Source: UBA4486 sp041984885 (lineage in GTDB: Bacteria; Pseudomonadota; Gammaproteobacteria; Eutrophobiales; Eutrophobiaceae). From it: 64,000 bases of DNA. The stretch's first letter is position 1. The number at the start of each line of letters is the position of its first letter. Below the pieces are notes generated by a model. That model did not search any database and was not told where the DNA came from. It saw nothing but the letters and a program-made list of their open reading frames with translations. A program made the position numbers and the translations under genes. The DNA lies in NCBI GenBank assembly GCA_041984885.1, contig JBHIXH010000009.1, positions 10,201 to 74,200 on the forward strand. The letters are read 5' to 3'. Positions 41,569-50,365 of the stretch are shown here, piece after piece.

Positions 41569-43187
41569 AATACGATCGCCAGACGTTGCAGTTCCTGCAG
41601 GCTCGTTTGACCCTGTATAAATTTGCGACGACCGTCATCAGACAAGCTGGTATAGTCATGTGCCGTTTGAATGATTTCATCTTCACTTACACCACGGGTG
41701 ATCCCGGCACGAACATCCTGATCGATCCATAGTGTTTCAAATAACGCAACGCGGCCGTGATATCCAGTATCAGAGCAATGTGCACAACCGACGGGACTGA
41801 AAAGATTGGTACATTCTTCCTGCTTGAGTTCCAGTTTGTCGCAGTGATAGTCGTCGATTTGCAGGGGAGATTTGCAGTTGTCACAAAGTTTTCTGGCCAA
41901 ACGCTGCGCTATGGCAGCTGCCAGTGTAGATGCGATCAAAAAGGGTTCTGCTCCCAGATCACGCAAGCGATGTATGCAGGCCACAGCCGTATTGGTGTGG
42001 AGTGTGGAAAAAACAAGATGACCGGTCATGGCGGCTTTCATGGCAACGTCCGCAGTTTCACCATCACGTATTTCACCAACCATGATCACATCCGGATCAT
42101 GACGTAGAAAGCTGCGTAGTGCGTTGGCGAAATTTACCTTGACACCAACTTGTAACTGAGAAATTGATTCAATTGGTTGCTCAACCGGATCTTCTGCTGT
42201 CAATATGTTTATATCCGGCGAGTTGATTTCTTTTAACGCGGCATACAGCGTAGTTGATTTACCGCTTCCGGTAGGCCCGGTAATTAATATCATGCCATGT
42301 GGTAGTTGAATGGTCTGACTGAATTTTTCCAGCTCTTCGGCATCCATTCCCAGTTCTTTTAAACTGAATAGTTTGGCCTCGGTACCCAGTAATCTCAGCG
42401 TGGCACGCTCACCAAAACGGGCAGGCATCGTCGCTACACGTATGTCGAATTCAACCCCGTTCTCGATTCGGTGTGTCATGCCTCCGTCCTGTGGCATGCG
42501 TGTTTCTGCGATATCAAGTCGCGATAAGACTTTTATTCTGCTGGTTAAACCGGCTGCCTGTTCCTTGTTATAACGGTTTGGCATTTCCTGCAGACGACCA
42601 TCAACCCGTATTCGTACCATCATTTGATCTTTTAATGGTTCGAAGTGAACGTCAGAAGCACGATGTAAATAGGCCTGATCCAGGATCTCGTCGAGTTCCT
42701 TGACCGGGTCAAATTCGGTATCCGATTGCGAGATATTTACGTCAGCAAGCGGGTTCAGGATTGGCTCGAGTTGTTTGATTGCAGCATCGATGGCGCGACC
42801 ATCAGCAAGATAAAATTCAATATCTGATCCAAGTGTGCGTTCAAGTTGTCTGATTAACGCACTTTCGGGCGAGGAGACGCAGGCCATATGAATTTTTTCA
42901 TCATCCATGTTGACTGGAAAAACTCGACGAGAGGTCAACAGACCAAGACCACATTTTCTTGCATTTTTCACATGTGGCCGTAACTCGGCGGCATTTAGAA
43001 AACGCAGGTTGTGATACTGGGCGTAGGCACGGTAAAAACTGACTTCCGGTATTCGATGAATAAATCCCAATGTTGTCAATAAGTCCTTTTGATCACGACG
43101 GGCGATCATCCTGGCCTGACTGATCTCATGCTCTTTTATCAACCCCTCGCTGACTGCAGCCTGTAATAATGATTTTTCCTGTATCAT
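41565..43187 (-). CDS. Type II secretion/type IV pilus assembly ATPase (GspE/PilB/MshE family)
   Basis: A 540-residue hexameric ATPase. An N-terminal GspE_N-like domain lies at about residues 1-150. The core has the Asp box region, Walker A LITGPTGSGKSTTLY, DPVEQPIESISQLQV, Walker B VIMVGEIRDGETADVA and the His box GHLVFSTLHTNTA. The tetracysteine zinc site is CDNC...CAHC in the C-terminal part, as in PilB/GspE. It polymerises pilins or pseudopilins. It overlaps both neighbours by 4 bp: the upstream PilT-like gene and the downstream platform gene. Confidence 0.93.
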   Translation of the reverse strand: MIQEKSLLQAAVSEGLIKEHEISQARMIARRDQKDLLTTLGFIHRIPEVSFYRAYAQYHNLRFLNAAELRPHVKNARKCGLGLLTSRRVFPVNMDDEKIHMACVSSPESALIRQLERTLGSDIEFYLADGRAIDAAIKQLEPILNPLADVNISQSDTEFDPVKELDEILDQAYLHRASDVHFEPLKDQMMVRIRVDGRLQEMPNRYNKEQAAGLTSRIKVLSRLDIAETRMPQDGGMTHRIENGVEFDIRVATMPARFGERATLRLLGTEAKLFSLKELGMDAEELEKFSQTIQLPHGMILITGPTGSGKSTTLYAALKEINSPDINILTAEDPVEQPIESISQLQVGVKVNFANALRSFLRHDPDVIMVGEIRDGETADVAMKAAMTGHLVFSTLHTNTAVACIHRLRDLGAEPFLIASTLAAAIAQRLARKLCDNCKSPLQIDDYHCDKLELKQEECTNLFSPVGCAHCSDTGYHGRVALFETLWIDQDVRAGITRGVSEDEIIQTAHDYTSLSDDGRRKFIQGQTSLQELQRLAIVL

Positions 43188-44293
43188 CGGTCACGACTCC
43201 GTGTAGTCAGGCGGGATTGATGGTTCGACATACTGACCAGTTCTTTTAACTGCTCGCCTCTGGTCGTCATAGCAAGACCCTGCTCCAGGCTGATCTGATT
43301 CATCCTGATACGCTCTGTCAACGCCTGTTCAAGTGTCTGGTTACCATAGCCCTTGCCTGTTTCCATTACGGATCGAATCTGTTCCGGTTTATGCTCTCGT
43401 ATCAGGTGGGCAACGGCATGGTTAACCCAGAGAATTTCGTTAATCGGGACACGACCATCACCGCTGGCATTTTTAACCAGAGATTGCGTAATCACGGCAC
43501 GTAACACCTGTGATAGTTGCATTCGGACATTATTTTGCTCATCACCCGGAAATGCACCAATCATCCGGTCTATCACCCCCACTGCATCATTCGTATGCAA
43601 GGTAGAAAAAACCAGGTGACCGGTTTCTGCCACCATCAGGGCAGTGCGCATCGTCTCCAGATCCCGCATTTCGCCGACCAGGACTACATCGGGGTCTTCC
43701 CTTAAAGCACTACGCATGGCATCTGCGAATGAAGTGACATCAACGCCGAGTTCACGCTGGTGTACAACGGCGGTTTTGTTGTGGTGAATAAACTCTATCG
43801 GGTCTTCAATCGTTAAAATATGGCAGGGACGAGATTCATTTATCTGGTTGATAACGCTGGCAAGGGCAGTGGTTTTGCCACTACCCGTAGCACCGGTCAT
43901 CAGGACCAGGCCATCTTTCAGCTTCGGTAATTCAGCAAGTTGCGGGGGAAGATTCAGGTCCTGCATGCTCTGGATTTCGCCATTTAACCAGCGTATGGCA
44001 TAGGCAAGACAACCCCGCTCAAAATAGATATTGATGCGGAAGCGTTCACCGCTGAGGCTGGTATAGCCCATATCGTAGCTTAGATTTGTTTTCAGGCGAC
44101 TGTATTGCACTTCATTCAGAAGATGTTGGGCAATTACGTCAAGATCATCGGCTACCGTTTTTTCGAAGCCATTCAGTTCAAACAAATCACCATGTTGACG
44201 GATGACCGGATGACAACCGTTGGACAGATGCAAATCAGAGCCATGGCGAGAGACCAGTTCATCCAGCAGGGCTTGAAGATCTGAATTATCCAT
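43184..44293 (-). CDS. PilT-type (retraction) ATPase
   Basis: A 369-residue ATPase of the PilT/PilU branch. It starts LQALLDELVSRHGSDLHLS and has Walker A LMTGATGSGKTTALAS, DPIEFIHHNKTAVVHQRE, DPDVVLVGEMRDLETMRTAL and ETGHLVFSTLHTNDA; the zinc tetracysteines of PilB are absent. PilT drives depolymerisation of pili. Having it in the same operon as the extension ATPase implies a dynamic, retractable filament rather than a classic type II secretion system. It overlaps the next ATPase gene by 4 bp. Confidence 0.9.
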   Translation of the reverse strand: MDNSDLQALLDELVSRHGSDLHLSNGCHPVIRQHGDLFELNGFEKTVADDLDVIAQHLLNEVQYSRLKTNLSYDMGYTSLSGERFRINIYFERGCLAYAIRWLNGEIQSMQDLNLPPQLAELPKLKDGLVLMTGATGSGKTTALASVINQINESRPCHILTIEDPIEFIHHNKTAVVHQRELGVDVTSFADAMRSALREDPDVVLVGEMRDLETMRTALMVAETGHLVFSTLHTNDAVGVIDRMIGAFPGDEQNNVRMQLSQVLRAVITQSLVKNASGDGRVPINEILWVNHAVAHLIREHKPEQIRSVMETGKGYGNQTLEQALTERIRMNQISLEQGLAMTTRGEQLKELVSMSNHQSRLTTRSRDR

Positions 44294-44295
44294 CG

Positions 44296-44997
44296 TTATA
44301 TCGCCAGCGTCAGATCGGTAGTGATCAGCCGTTGCCCGTTGTACGTATTCAGGTCCTCTGCTGTCAGTTTTAAACGTGCTATCAGTACACCGTATTCCAT
44401 GTTTTTTAGAGACTTTATAAAGTCATAGGTTGAATGAAAGGAACCACGAATTTTGATTTTGAATAAATGCCTTTTCAGATTGTTATCCTGGGTCGCAGTC
44501 GTGCTGCCGGCTGGATTAACAAACCGGGCGTTTTTTGAGGATTGCCTGTTCTTGTTGTTTTTATTGATTGTCGGAGTTGGTTGCCCGTTTTTTACCAATG
44601 TGGTCAGGTCAGTCAGTTCATTTTGTTTGCCAAGAACCTGTAGCTGGAATTTTTCTGCTGTAAGGGTGATATCAGCTATCAATCCATGTAACGCTTCCTG
44701 ATTGCGAAGATCGACGAATGACAGATCCATTCCTTGCAGATTCTGGCGTTCCTGTTCCAGCTTCTTTTCCATTGAAGCTATTTCCTTATTCAATACATGG
44801 GAAGGTTTGATATTGCCTGTTTTCTTGACAAGTTTGTTGTAATCTTTTTTTTCACTGATGATGTTTGCGTCGATCTTCTTAATATCAAGATTCAGATGTT
44901 TGACACGAAATAACAGATAGCTGCTAAAGACCATGGCCACTGCGAGACCAGTAAGCAATATTTTTTCCCGCCTGGTTTTTCCTTCTAGCGCTTTCAT
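44296..44997 (-). CDS. PilO/MshJ-like inner-membrane assembly protein
   Basis: A 233-residue bitopic protein. It has a short cytoplasmic N-terminus and one transmembrane helix (about residues 12-30, KILLTGLAVAMVFSSYLLF). A coiled coil covers about 31-90, followed by an Asn/Thr-rich loop and a PilO-type ferredoxin-like domain (FKIKIRGSFHSTYDFIKSLK, about 175-230). It pairs with the PilN half of the upstream fusion protein, whose 3' end it overlaps by 4 bp. Confidence 0.8.
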   Translation of the reverse strand: MKALEGKTRREKILLTGLAVAMVFSSYLLFRVKHLNLDIKKIDANIISEKKDYNKLVKKTGNIKPSHVLNKEIASMEKKLEQERQNLQGMDLSFVDLRNQEALHGLIADITLTAEKFQLQVLGKQNELTDLTTLVKNGQPTPTINKNNKNRQSSKNARFVNPAGSTTATQDNNLKRHLFKIKIRGSFHSTYDFIKSLKNMEYGVLIARLKLTAEDLNTYNGQRLITTDLTLAI

Positions 44998-46745
44998 CTA
45001 AGTTTTCCGGCTGTCTGCATTGCGCTGGTCCGGGTATTTAACGTGGCCGGTTGTTTTTGTATGACGAACTTGAATGTGTAACCGCTATACCCCGAAGAGT
45101 TCCGACCAAGGTTGCTGGGATTCTCGGTGATGATCATATTCCAGGCTTCAAGATCCCGGGACAAACCTCTGCTGAAATAATCTATTGAAGGTTGATCAAA
45201 GGACCAGCCTTCTATCACAAATTTATTCCACTCGGCTTCAGTGATGGAATTAATGAGCAAATTGTCATTCAGGTTACGAGTCAGGATATCCAGAAACTCG
45301 GCAGTGAAGTTCTGGCGGGTGACAAGTACTGATTCGATCAGTTTTTTTTCTGCTAATAAGGAATTGTATTCGACTTGTAACTGGTCGAGTCGTGCTTGTG
45401 CTTTTCTCGATGCGCGTAAATCACTTTCCACGACTTCCTGGCGTTGGACCTTTTCCTTTATCGTCGCCAGTTTTGCATTAGCCTTGATTGTCCTATAGGC
45501 AAAAATCGCTTCTATGCTGCCAATGAGGCAGATGAATGCAAGTAAAACTCCGGCCACCCTCGCAACCGGTTGTCGATAAATGGGAGGCGGTGGCTCTTGC
45601 CCCTCAACCGGCACTATTAACTGGTGGTTCTGGTTCATATAGTCAACCGTAGCTCCGCCTATCATCAGCGCCTCCGGGGTTGAAACATCGCCAGGTAAAT
45701 TGGAGGGGGGGGACAATTCACGTTCTAGCTGGGTAAATGAGTACTGAGAGATCGCTTTTAATTCATTACGTAAACTGTTGCGTTCCGGGCTGGATACCAG
45801 AACGTGAATGTTCTGATTATCAGGAATATCTGCATTACTGATCAGAGTTTCGACATCATCTAACTGTGGTGTATCGTTACTGCATTCCAGGGTCAGACAA
45901 AGTGTCACGTGGCCATCGAGATAGCGTAGTAATACCAGGTAAGGCCGATGCAGTTCCAGAACGTAAACTTCCTCACCGGAGTAGACATCAGGAAACTGCG
46001 TCGCGGAGGATCCAATAAACGGATAAAAGACTTTTAGTTTGGTCCGACCGAGTGAGGCACGTGAGCTGATCGTCTGAAAAGCAGATACCCAGCTTTCATG
46101 AATGGCACTGCTGATCGCAGTGGCCAACCACTGTATCTGTTTCGCTGGTTGAATTGAATTCCAGCCACAACGAATACGTTGGTCCTGAAGTTGTAACTTG
46201 TCCTGTACCTTCAGACATTCTTCCAACTGATTACGATTAATAAAGCCATGTTCGATAGCAACTTCACCAATGCGGCTTTTTTTCTGCGATGCCAGGTTTT
46301 TCTGTTCCAGAATTGTGACCAGTTCATCGCGTTGCGCCTCACTGATAAAACCAAGTCCAATCATCAGCCAGCCAAGATTATCATGTGGCACAAGGTCACC
46401 GAAAATTGATTCCATCTCCCAGCGTACCAGTTCCTGCAACTTCGACTTTTCCAGGGCATCGACATTTTCTATCGCAAGTTCGAGAATGGAAGGGATCGCA
46501 TGCGCATGCAGCATGATTGCTTCACGCGGTAATTTTCCATAACTGACTGCCAGCTTTCCGACTACCTCGACCAGCGACTCAACCGGATCGATAAGCCTTG
46601 AGCGTGCAGAAGTAACCACGCGTATCTCGCCCTGTTTATCTTCGACAATCGTTGCCAGAAGACCAAAACCGTCACTCAACAATACCAGCAACGGTCGATT
46701 CAGTAATGAGTTGTGTCGTTTTCTTTTACTGAGACTGAAAATCAT
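44994..46745 (-). CDS. PilM-PilN-like fusion protein with MshEN-like repeats
   Basis: A 583-residue protein. Residues about 1-385 are a cytoplasmic, PilM/MshI-like part, although the actin-fold ATP motifs are not clear. Embedded in it, residues 158-181 read RIGEVAIEHGFI plus NRNQLEECLKVQ. This fits the 24-residue MshEN pattern RLGxx(LVI)(VI)xxG(LVI)(LVI)xxxxLxxxLxxQ at nearly every fixed position. A weaker copy lies at about 123-148 (NLGWLMIGLGFI...LEQ). A transmembrane helix at about 396-416 is followed by a coiled coil and a PilN-type periplasmic domain (about 420-583). PilM and PilN are normally separate proteins. It starts at the stop of the third pilin gene. Confidence 0.78.
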   Translation of the reverse strand: MIFSLSKRKRHNSLLNRPLLVLLSDGFGLLATIVEDKQGEIRVVTSARSRLIDPVESLVEVVGKLAVSYGKLPREAIMLHAHAIPSILELAIENVDALEKSKLQELVRWEMESIFGDLVPHDNLGWLMIGLGFISEAQRDELVTILEQKNLASQKKSRIGEVAIEHGFINRNQLEECLKVQDKLQLQDQRIRCGWNSIQPAKQIQWLATAISSAIHESWVSAFQTISSRASLGRTKLKVFYPFIGSSATQFPDVYSGEEVYVLELHRPYLVLLRYLDGHVTLCLTLECSNDTPQLDDVETLISNADIPDNQNIHVLVSSPERNSLRNELKAISQYSFTQLERELSPPSNLPGDVSTPEALMIGGATVDYMNQNHQLIVPVEGQEPPPPIYRQPVARVAGVLLAFICLIGSIEAIFAYRTIKANAKLATIKEKVQRQEVVESDLRASRKAQARLDQLQVEYNSLLAEKKLIESVLVTRQNFTAEFLDILTRNLNDNLLINSITEAEWNKFVIEGWSFDQPSIDYFSRGLSRDLEAWNMIITENPSNLGRNSSGYSGYTFKFVIQKQPATLNTRTSAMQTAGKLR

Positions 46746-47746
46746 CAGGGTACCGTAAGTGTTATTTCCGGTTGATTCGATACAGAGGCGAAAACTGTGA
46801 AACGCGCAGAATCATCAATTTCCGCGACTCCATCAATATTGGCTCCGGTAACACTCGTATCTACCAGTAAAATTATATGTTCACCAACGGGCACCCGGTC
46901 AGCCGCAGTGATGGCAACACCATTCAGATTCCAGCTACCACTGGCAGAAACAAAAGTTCCACCATCCGGGATAGCCACATCCTGTGTGAAATGAAAAGTT
47001 TTCCAGCGATCCTCGGGAACAGTGGATGTATCTACGTCATCGTTTTCAAAGATTGCTACCGCAACTTCGTATGCATTTGCGACAATTGTCGCGCCCGTAT
47101 TATTTTCAATGGTGATATTTAGTGCTGTTGGAGAAATGGTCCAGTCCACTTCGTTCAGACTCTCGGTGATATCTGTTCCGCTAAAGTCAGGTGGTACTGA
47201 AGCACCGTCCCGATCAAAGGTATAATCAAAATTATTATTTGCCGATGCTATGATAAAATCCTGACCCCAGCCGTCACGAAACTCGTTATTTCCATCCCTT
47301 CCTGATAGTAGATAGGGGCCACGAAAACCTTTGAAAAGATTGAACTCGGGGTTATTGGTATCGTCGAGCTGGATCTCGTTGCCACCGCCATCGGGGTTAT
47401 AATAAAAAGGCAATATTTGTCCAAATGTAATCCACTCTTCACCAGCCCCTGTATCTGACCAGGTTGTATTATTTTCCGTTAGAGGGTCAAGGTCGGTATT
47501 TGGTGGGATCAGACCGTTGTCTGAAACAAAACCCGAATAAAAAATTCGATCCTGATGCGTGCGTTCCTTAAGAAGTGCTTGTCTGATTAGTTGTAATTTA
47601 TTAAGCGTCTCATCGTAACGAAGCTGTCCGTTTTCATTTTCAAGAAACGAGAGACTGGTAGTAGTCAAGATAGCAAGTATAAACAGGACCAGTACTAACT
47701 CGAGTAAGGTAAATCCTGTTTGGAGTCTGAATTTGAAACTGCTCAT
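46745..47746 (-). CDS. Pseudopilin (third pilin-like protein of the locus)
   Basis: A 333-residue prepilin. The N-terminal MSSFKFRLQTG-FTLLELVLVL has the prepilin peptidase site after Gly 11 and Glu at mature position 5, followed by the hydrophobic alpha1 helix. The large C-terminal beta domain is Asp/Asn/Thr-rich (FKGFRGPYLLSGRDGNNEF and several immunoglobulin-like strands). ATG at 47746 is chosen because GAGG precedes it and it lies 2 bp after the upstream stop. At this size it is likely a minor or tip pseudopilin. Confidence 0.82.
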   Translation of the reverse strand: MSSFKFRLQTGFTLLELVLVLFILAILTTTSLSFLENENGQLRYDETLNKLQLIRQALLKERTHQDRIFYSGFVSDNGLIPPNTDLDPLTENNTTWSDTGAGEEWITFGQILPFYYNPDGGGNEIQLDDTNNPEFNLFKGFRGPYLLSGRDGNNEFRDGWGQDFIIASANNNFDYTFDRDGASVPPDFSGTDITESLNEVDWTISPTALNITIENNTGATIVANAYEVAVAIFENDDVDTSTVPEDRWKTFHFTQDVAIPDGGTFVSASGSWNLNGVAITAADRVPVGEHIILLVDTSVTGANIDGVAEIDDSARFTVFASVSNQPEITLTVP

Positions 47747-47748
47747 AA

Positions 47749-48372
47749 CTACCTCAGACAAACCACCAGGTCATCGCCGCCATCATCACAGCCAGATAAC
47801 TCACTTTCGTAAATTTCATTTTGGCCAAAACTGATAATGCGAGCCAAATCGTCATTCTCAAGATCGAAGAAAAAATAGGGATTGCCAAGCTCACCATAGG
47901 GATCGGTCAGGACATTGACCTGCTCTATATCAGAACCAACACCTCCCGTACCGCCGTCAAATTCAAAATTACCGGAAATGGTTCTTTGTGTGTCCCCGAC
48001 TTTTGTCAGGTATGGGCCTTGCCAGCCCAGGCGATAATCCGGATCCCAGGCTGTATGTGCTGTATCAAGAGTACAGGGTGAAGTGGTCGGGCTGGATGAG
48101 TATTGAGCTTTAATTAAAAAAGAGGCATCAGCAGGGGTACATAGCGTTGAGCTATCAAGCAAGAAATTCGGGTTATCTTGTTTGAATTTCAGTATTGCAT
48201 CCCTGATTTGAGTCATCTCATATCGAGTAGCCGTATTTTCCTGGTCTTCTATAAAACCTGGTCCGATTGCAGTGAGCACCGCCCCGGATATTATCGCCAG
48301 GATAAAAACAACAACGAGTAACTCTATTGTTGTAAAGCCGGATTGTTTTGAATTGTGCCGCATGCCCACCAT
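47749..48372 (-). CDS. Pseudopilin (second pilin-like protein)
   Basis: A 207-residue prepilin. After MVGMRHNSKQSG comes FTTIELLVVVFILAIISGA, cleaved after Gly 12 with Glu at position 5. The C-terminal part has a GspG-like region (RYEMTQIRDAILKFKQDN, LGWQGPYLTKVGD, DPYGELGNPYFFFD) and a C-terminal Cys pair. ATG at 48372 follows AAGAGG. The preceding segment to the first pilin gene contains a hairpin, so this gene is expected to be less expressed than the first pilin. Confidence 0.85.
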   Translation of the reverse strand: MVGMRHNSKQSGFTTIELLVVVFILAIISGAVLTAIGPGFIEDQENTATRYEMTQIRDAILKFKQDNPNFLLDSSTLCTPADASFLIKAQYSSSPTTSPCTLDTAHTAWDPDYRLGWQGPYLTKVGDTQRTISGNFEFDGGTGGVGSDIEQVNVLTDPYGELGNPYFFFDLENDDLARIISFGQNEIYESELSGCDDGGDDLVVCLR

Positions 48373-48403
48373 GCCAACCTCTTTATTCTTTTCAGGGAGA
48401 GAA

Positions 48404-48427
48404 ACGGGTGACCCGAGGGCCACCCGT
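48404..48427 (-). terminator. Hairpin between the first and second pilin genes (likely attenuator)
   Basis: ACGGGTG (48404-48410) pairs with CACCCGT (48421-48427). On the minus strand the hairpin lies about 47 bp after the first pilin stop and is followed by TTTCTCTC, a weak T tract. It probably lets only part of the transcripts continue into the machine genes, or protects the 3' end of a pilin mRNA. Confidence 0.55.
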
Positions 48428-48473
48428 TTTGTTGGTTAGCAAACTAATTATTGTTTATACAACATTAATCAGA

Positions 48474-49406
48474 TTACTCGTCTTCAAGTCCCTTGAATTC
48501 CGCAACTTCGTCTTCATAGAAGTCACCGTCGGAGTCGAGGACTGCTACCAGCTCAGCACCTTCGTATTCGTCATCCGCTGACAGGCCAGCAGTGGTGCCA
48601 GTTTCTTCAGCAATTTTGACAGCCAGTGAAAATGCACCGTAATAGGTGCCGGGAACGTTACCATCACGTGGAGCACGACCGATAAAACCATTGCTGACGA
48701 GGCTGGAGCCATTACCGATACCAAGAATGACGACATAATCATCTTCACCGGCGCCGATATCATCCGGGTCATCAAAAATTTGTAACTGTGTTGCGTTAGC
48801 AGTAGTGGCATTTGACAGGGAAATGATCGCAGAACGACCGCCTTCACCTTCTGCCGGTGTCAGAAACATATTCGTGCCGTCAGCTTCCTGAAGCAATGTG
48901 TCATCTTCTGCTGCCATGGTTTCACCGGCTACGGTACCAGCCGGAGTTTCACCTTCTGTTGTATTGCAGTATGTCGCCTCAACTACACGGATTGAGTCAA
49001 TACCGGCGTTGTTTAATGCAGCTATTCCCTCATTGGTGATAGCTGTGCGCGTCATCTTGGCGCCATAAGCCGCAGTCAGACCACCGGAAGATCCAGGCAC
49101 ATTAGAAGCCTCGCCAAAGTCAACGACACCAGCCAGAGCACTACTATCAGCAGGTGCGGTAGTGTCATCGACTGTCGCGCAATACAGCGCATCGAGACTG
49201 TTTGGTAAGCCGTCGTTTATAACGGTGTGTTGACGGGTAGCATTTTCCAGTGCCGCCATGGTGTGCAGGGCAACACCTTGACCTGCGGTTTCTTCCTGGC
49301 CATCGAGAGCGGAAATAACCGCACCGGCGATGATGGCGAGAATCGATACAACTACGAGCAGTTCAAGCAATGTGAAACCGCTTTGTTTCCTGTTTTGAAG
49401 TTTCAT
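48474..49406 (-). CDS. Major pilin-like protein of the T4P/T2SS-like locus
   Basis: A 310-residue prepilin. MKLQNRKQSG-FTLLELLVVVSILAIIAGAV is a textbook class III signal: cleavage after Gly 10 and Glu at position 5. The mature domain is acidic and rich in Ala, Gly, Thr and Asp, with two Cys (ALYCATVDD and EATYCNTTEG) that could form a disulfide, and an Asp/Glu-rich C-terminus (DSDGDFYEDEVAEFKG). ATG at 49406 has AAGGAGGAG seven bases upstream, the strongest ribosome site of the locus. That, first position and the following hairpin point to the main filament subunit. Confidence 0.85.
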   Translation of the reverse strand: MKLQNRKQSGFTLLELLVVVSILAIIAGAVISALDGQEETAGQGVALHTMAALENATRQHTVINDGLPNSLDALYCATVDDTTAPADSSALAGVVDFGEASNVPGSSGGLTAAYGAKMTRTAITNEGIAALNNAGIDSIRVVEATYCNTTEGETPAGTVAGETMAAEDDTLLQEADGTNMFLTPAEGEGGRSAIISLSNATTANATQLQIFDDPDDIGAGEDDYVVILGIGNGSSLVSNGFIGRAPRDGNVPGTYYGAFSLAVKIAEETGTTAGLSADDEYEGAELVAVLDSDGDFYEDEVAEFKGLEDE

Positions 49407-49538
49407 GTTATCTCCTCCTTCGGGTATAAAACATGTAGTAGAAACATGACTCCACCGGTCCCACACGCGGCTGAATTCACGGATTAATTAACAATTTCGT
49501 GTATGCGGACCCACTCCGCCTGAAGTTAACGCAATTTA

Positions 49539-49778
49539 TTAGCTATCAAAACTTGCAACTGCCGCAGGGGGAAGGGAATGATCGTTTTTGGAAGTCACCG
49601 GTTTTTTGTAATCCAGAACAAAACGGTATTGCTTACCGTAATGTATAATGACTTCTTTTTGCTGCTTCTTCAGAATTTTTATTTCGACGTGAAAATCACT
49701 GTAACCATCATGATCGAACGCATCTTTAAAGATATCCAGCAAACGATTTTTGACAGCGTCTTTTTGATCGCTATCCAT
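49539..49778 (-). CDS. Small hypothetical protein upstream of the pilin gene
   Basis: A 79-residue soluble protein that I do not recognise. The N-terminal half is helical and charged (DSDQKDAVKNRLLDIFKDAF); the middle is stranded (DFHVEIKILKKQQKEVIIHYGKQYRFVLDY). ATG at 49778 is preferred over 49790 because AGGGGG precedes it. It is on the same strand as, and 132 bp upstream of, the major pilin gene. It might be regulatory or just an unlinked small gene. Confidence 0.55.
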   Translation of the reverse strand: MDSDQKDAVKNRLLDIFKDAFDHDGYSDFHVEIKILKKQQKEVIIHYGKQYRFVLDYKKPVTSKNDHSLPPAAVASFDS

Positions 49779-49884
49779 CTTCCCCCTCATGCAGGTTTGT
49801 TATAATTATTAAAATTATTCCTTTATGGCGAGGGCAAAATAATATAGAAACGGATGTCTGTACAATGGGTTGCTATAACAAAAT

Positions 49885-49972
49885 GAAAAATTCCCGAGTT
49901 TATTTCTGTATTTTCATATTGAGATATTCCTGAACGCAGCATGTAAATAGAAATTCCGGGAATATTTCCTGG
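49885..49972. promoter_or_regulatory. Cluster of TTCCTG/TTCCCG elements (site B)
   Basis: The divergent intergenic region holds AAAATTCCCGAG at 49887, ATATTCCTGAA at 49924 and the perfect palindrome ATTCCGGGAAT at 49953, followed by ATTTCCTGG. GCAGC and GCTGC flank the last group as a longer dyad. The words resemble sites A, C and D. It lies between the small minus-strand gene at 49539-49778 and the small secreted protein at 50047. Confidence 0.45.
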
Positions 49973-50046
49973 CTGCATTAAAACCCGTATTTTAGCCAGT
50001 GCAAACTGGTATCGTGTCAGCGTCAGTCTATTTGGAACTAAATACA

Positions 50047-50361
50047 ATGAGACATCTTCTTTTAATCTGTGTTTTTGTTTTTTCTTCCACTGTGTATTGC
50101 AATGATGCGGTTATCTATGCAAACAGCGATGGTACGTATACCTATTTCGCGAACAGTTACACGCTGGATCAATTTCCCATAATGGATGTTGCAGCACCTG
50201 ACAAAACCGTGCAGATTTTTCCCGAGGCAAATCTGGCGACTGAACAGGCATTGACCAGTGTCAGGCCATTAGCAAGAAAATTTATTCGTTTGGGATATAA
50301 AGTTGAAACCCGCCTGTTTGGCAAGGTCATACCCTATCTTGTGAAAAAGAAAGGACAATAA
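50047..50361 (+). CDS. Small secreted/periplasmic hypothetical protein
   Basis: A 104-residue protein with an N-terminal signal peptide (MRHLLLICVFVFSSTVYC, cleaved near CNDA) and a short mature domain beginning DAVIYANSDGTYTYFANSYT, then a Lys-rich C-terminus. No family is recognised. The ATG at 50047 is chosen because the signal peptide starts there. It is followed by a bidirectional terminator shared with the convergent TonB-dependent receptor gene. Confidence 0.55.
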   Translation: MRHLLLICVFVFSSTVYCNDAVIYANSDGTYTYFANSYTLDQFPIMDVAAPDKTVQIFPEANLATEQALTSVRPLARKFIRLGYKVETRLFGKVIPYLVKKKGQ

Positions 50362-50365
50362 AAAA

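Noticed and set aside
36432..49406. Canonical type II secretion system
   Set aside because: A PilT-type ATPase and PilM/N/O-type proteins are present, while GspL/GspM-like genes and the usual GspG-H-I-J-K series are not, so a T2SS label would be misleading.
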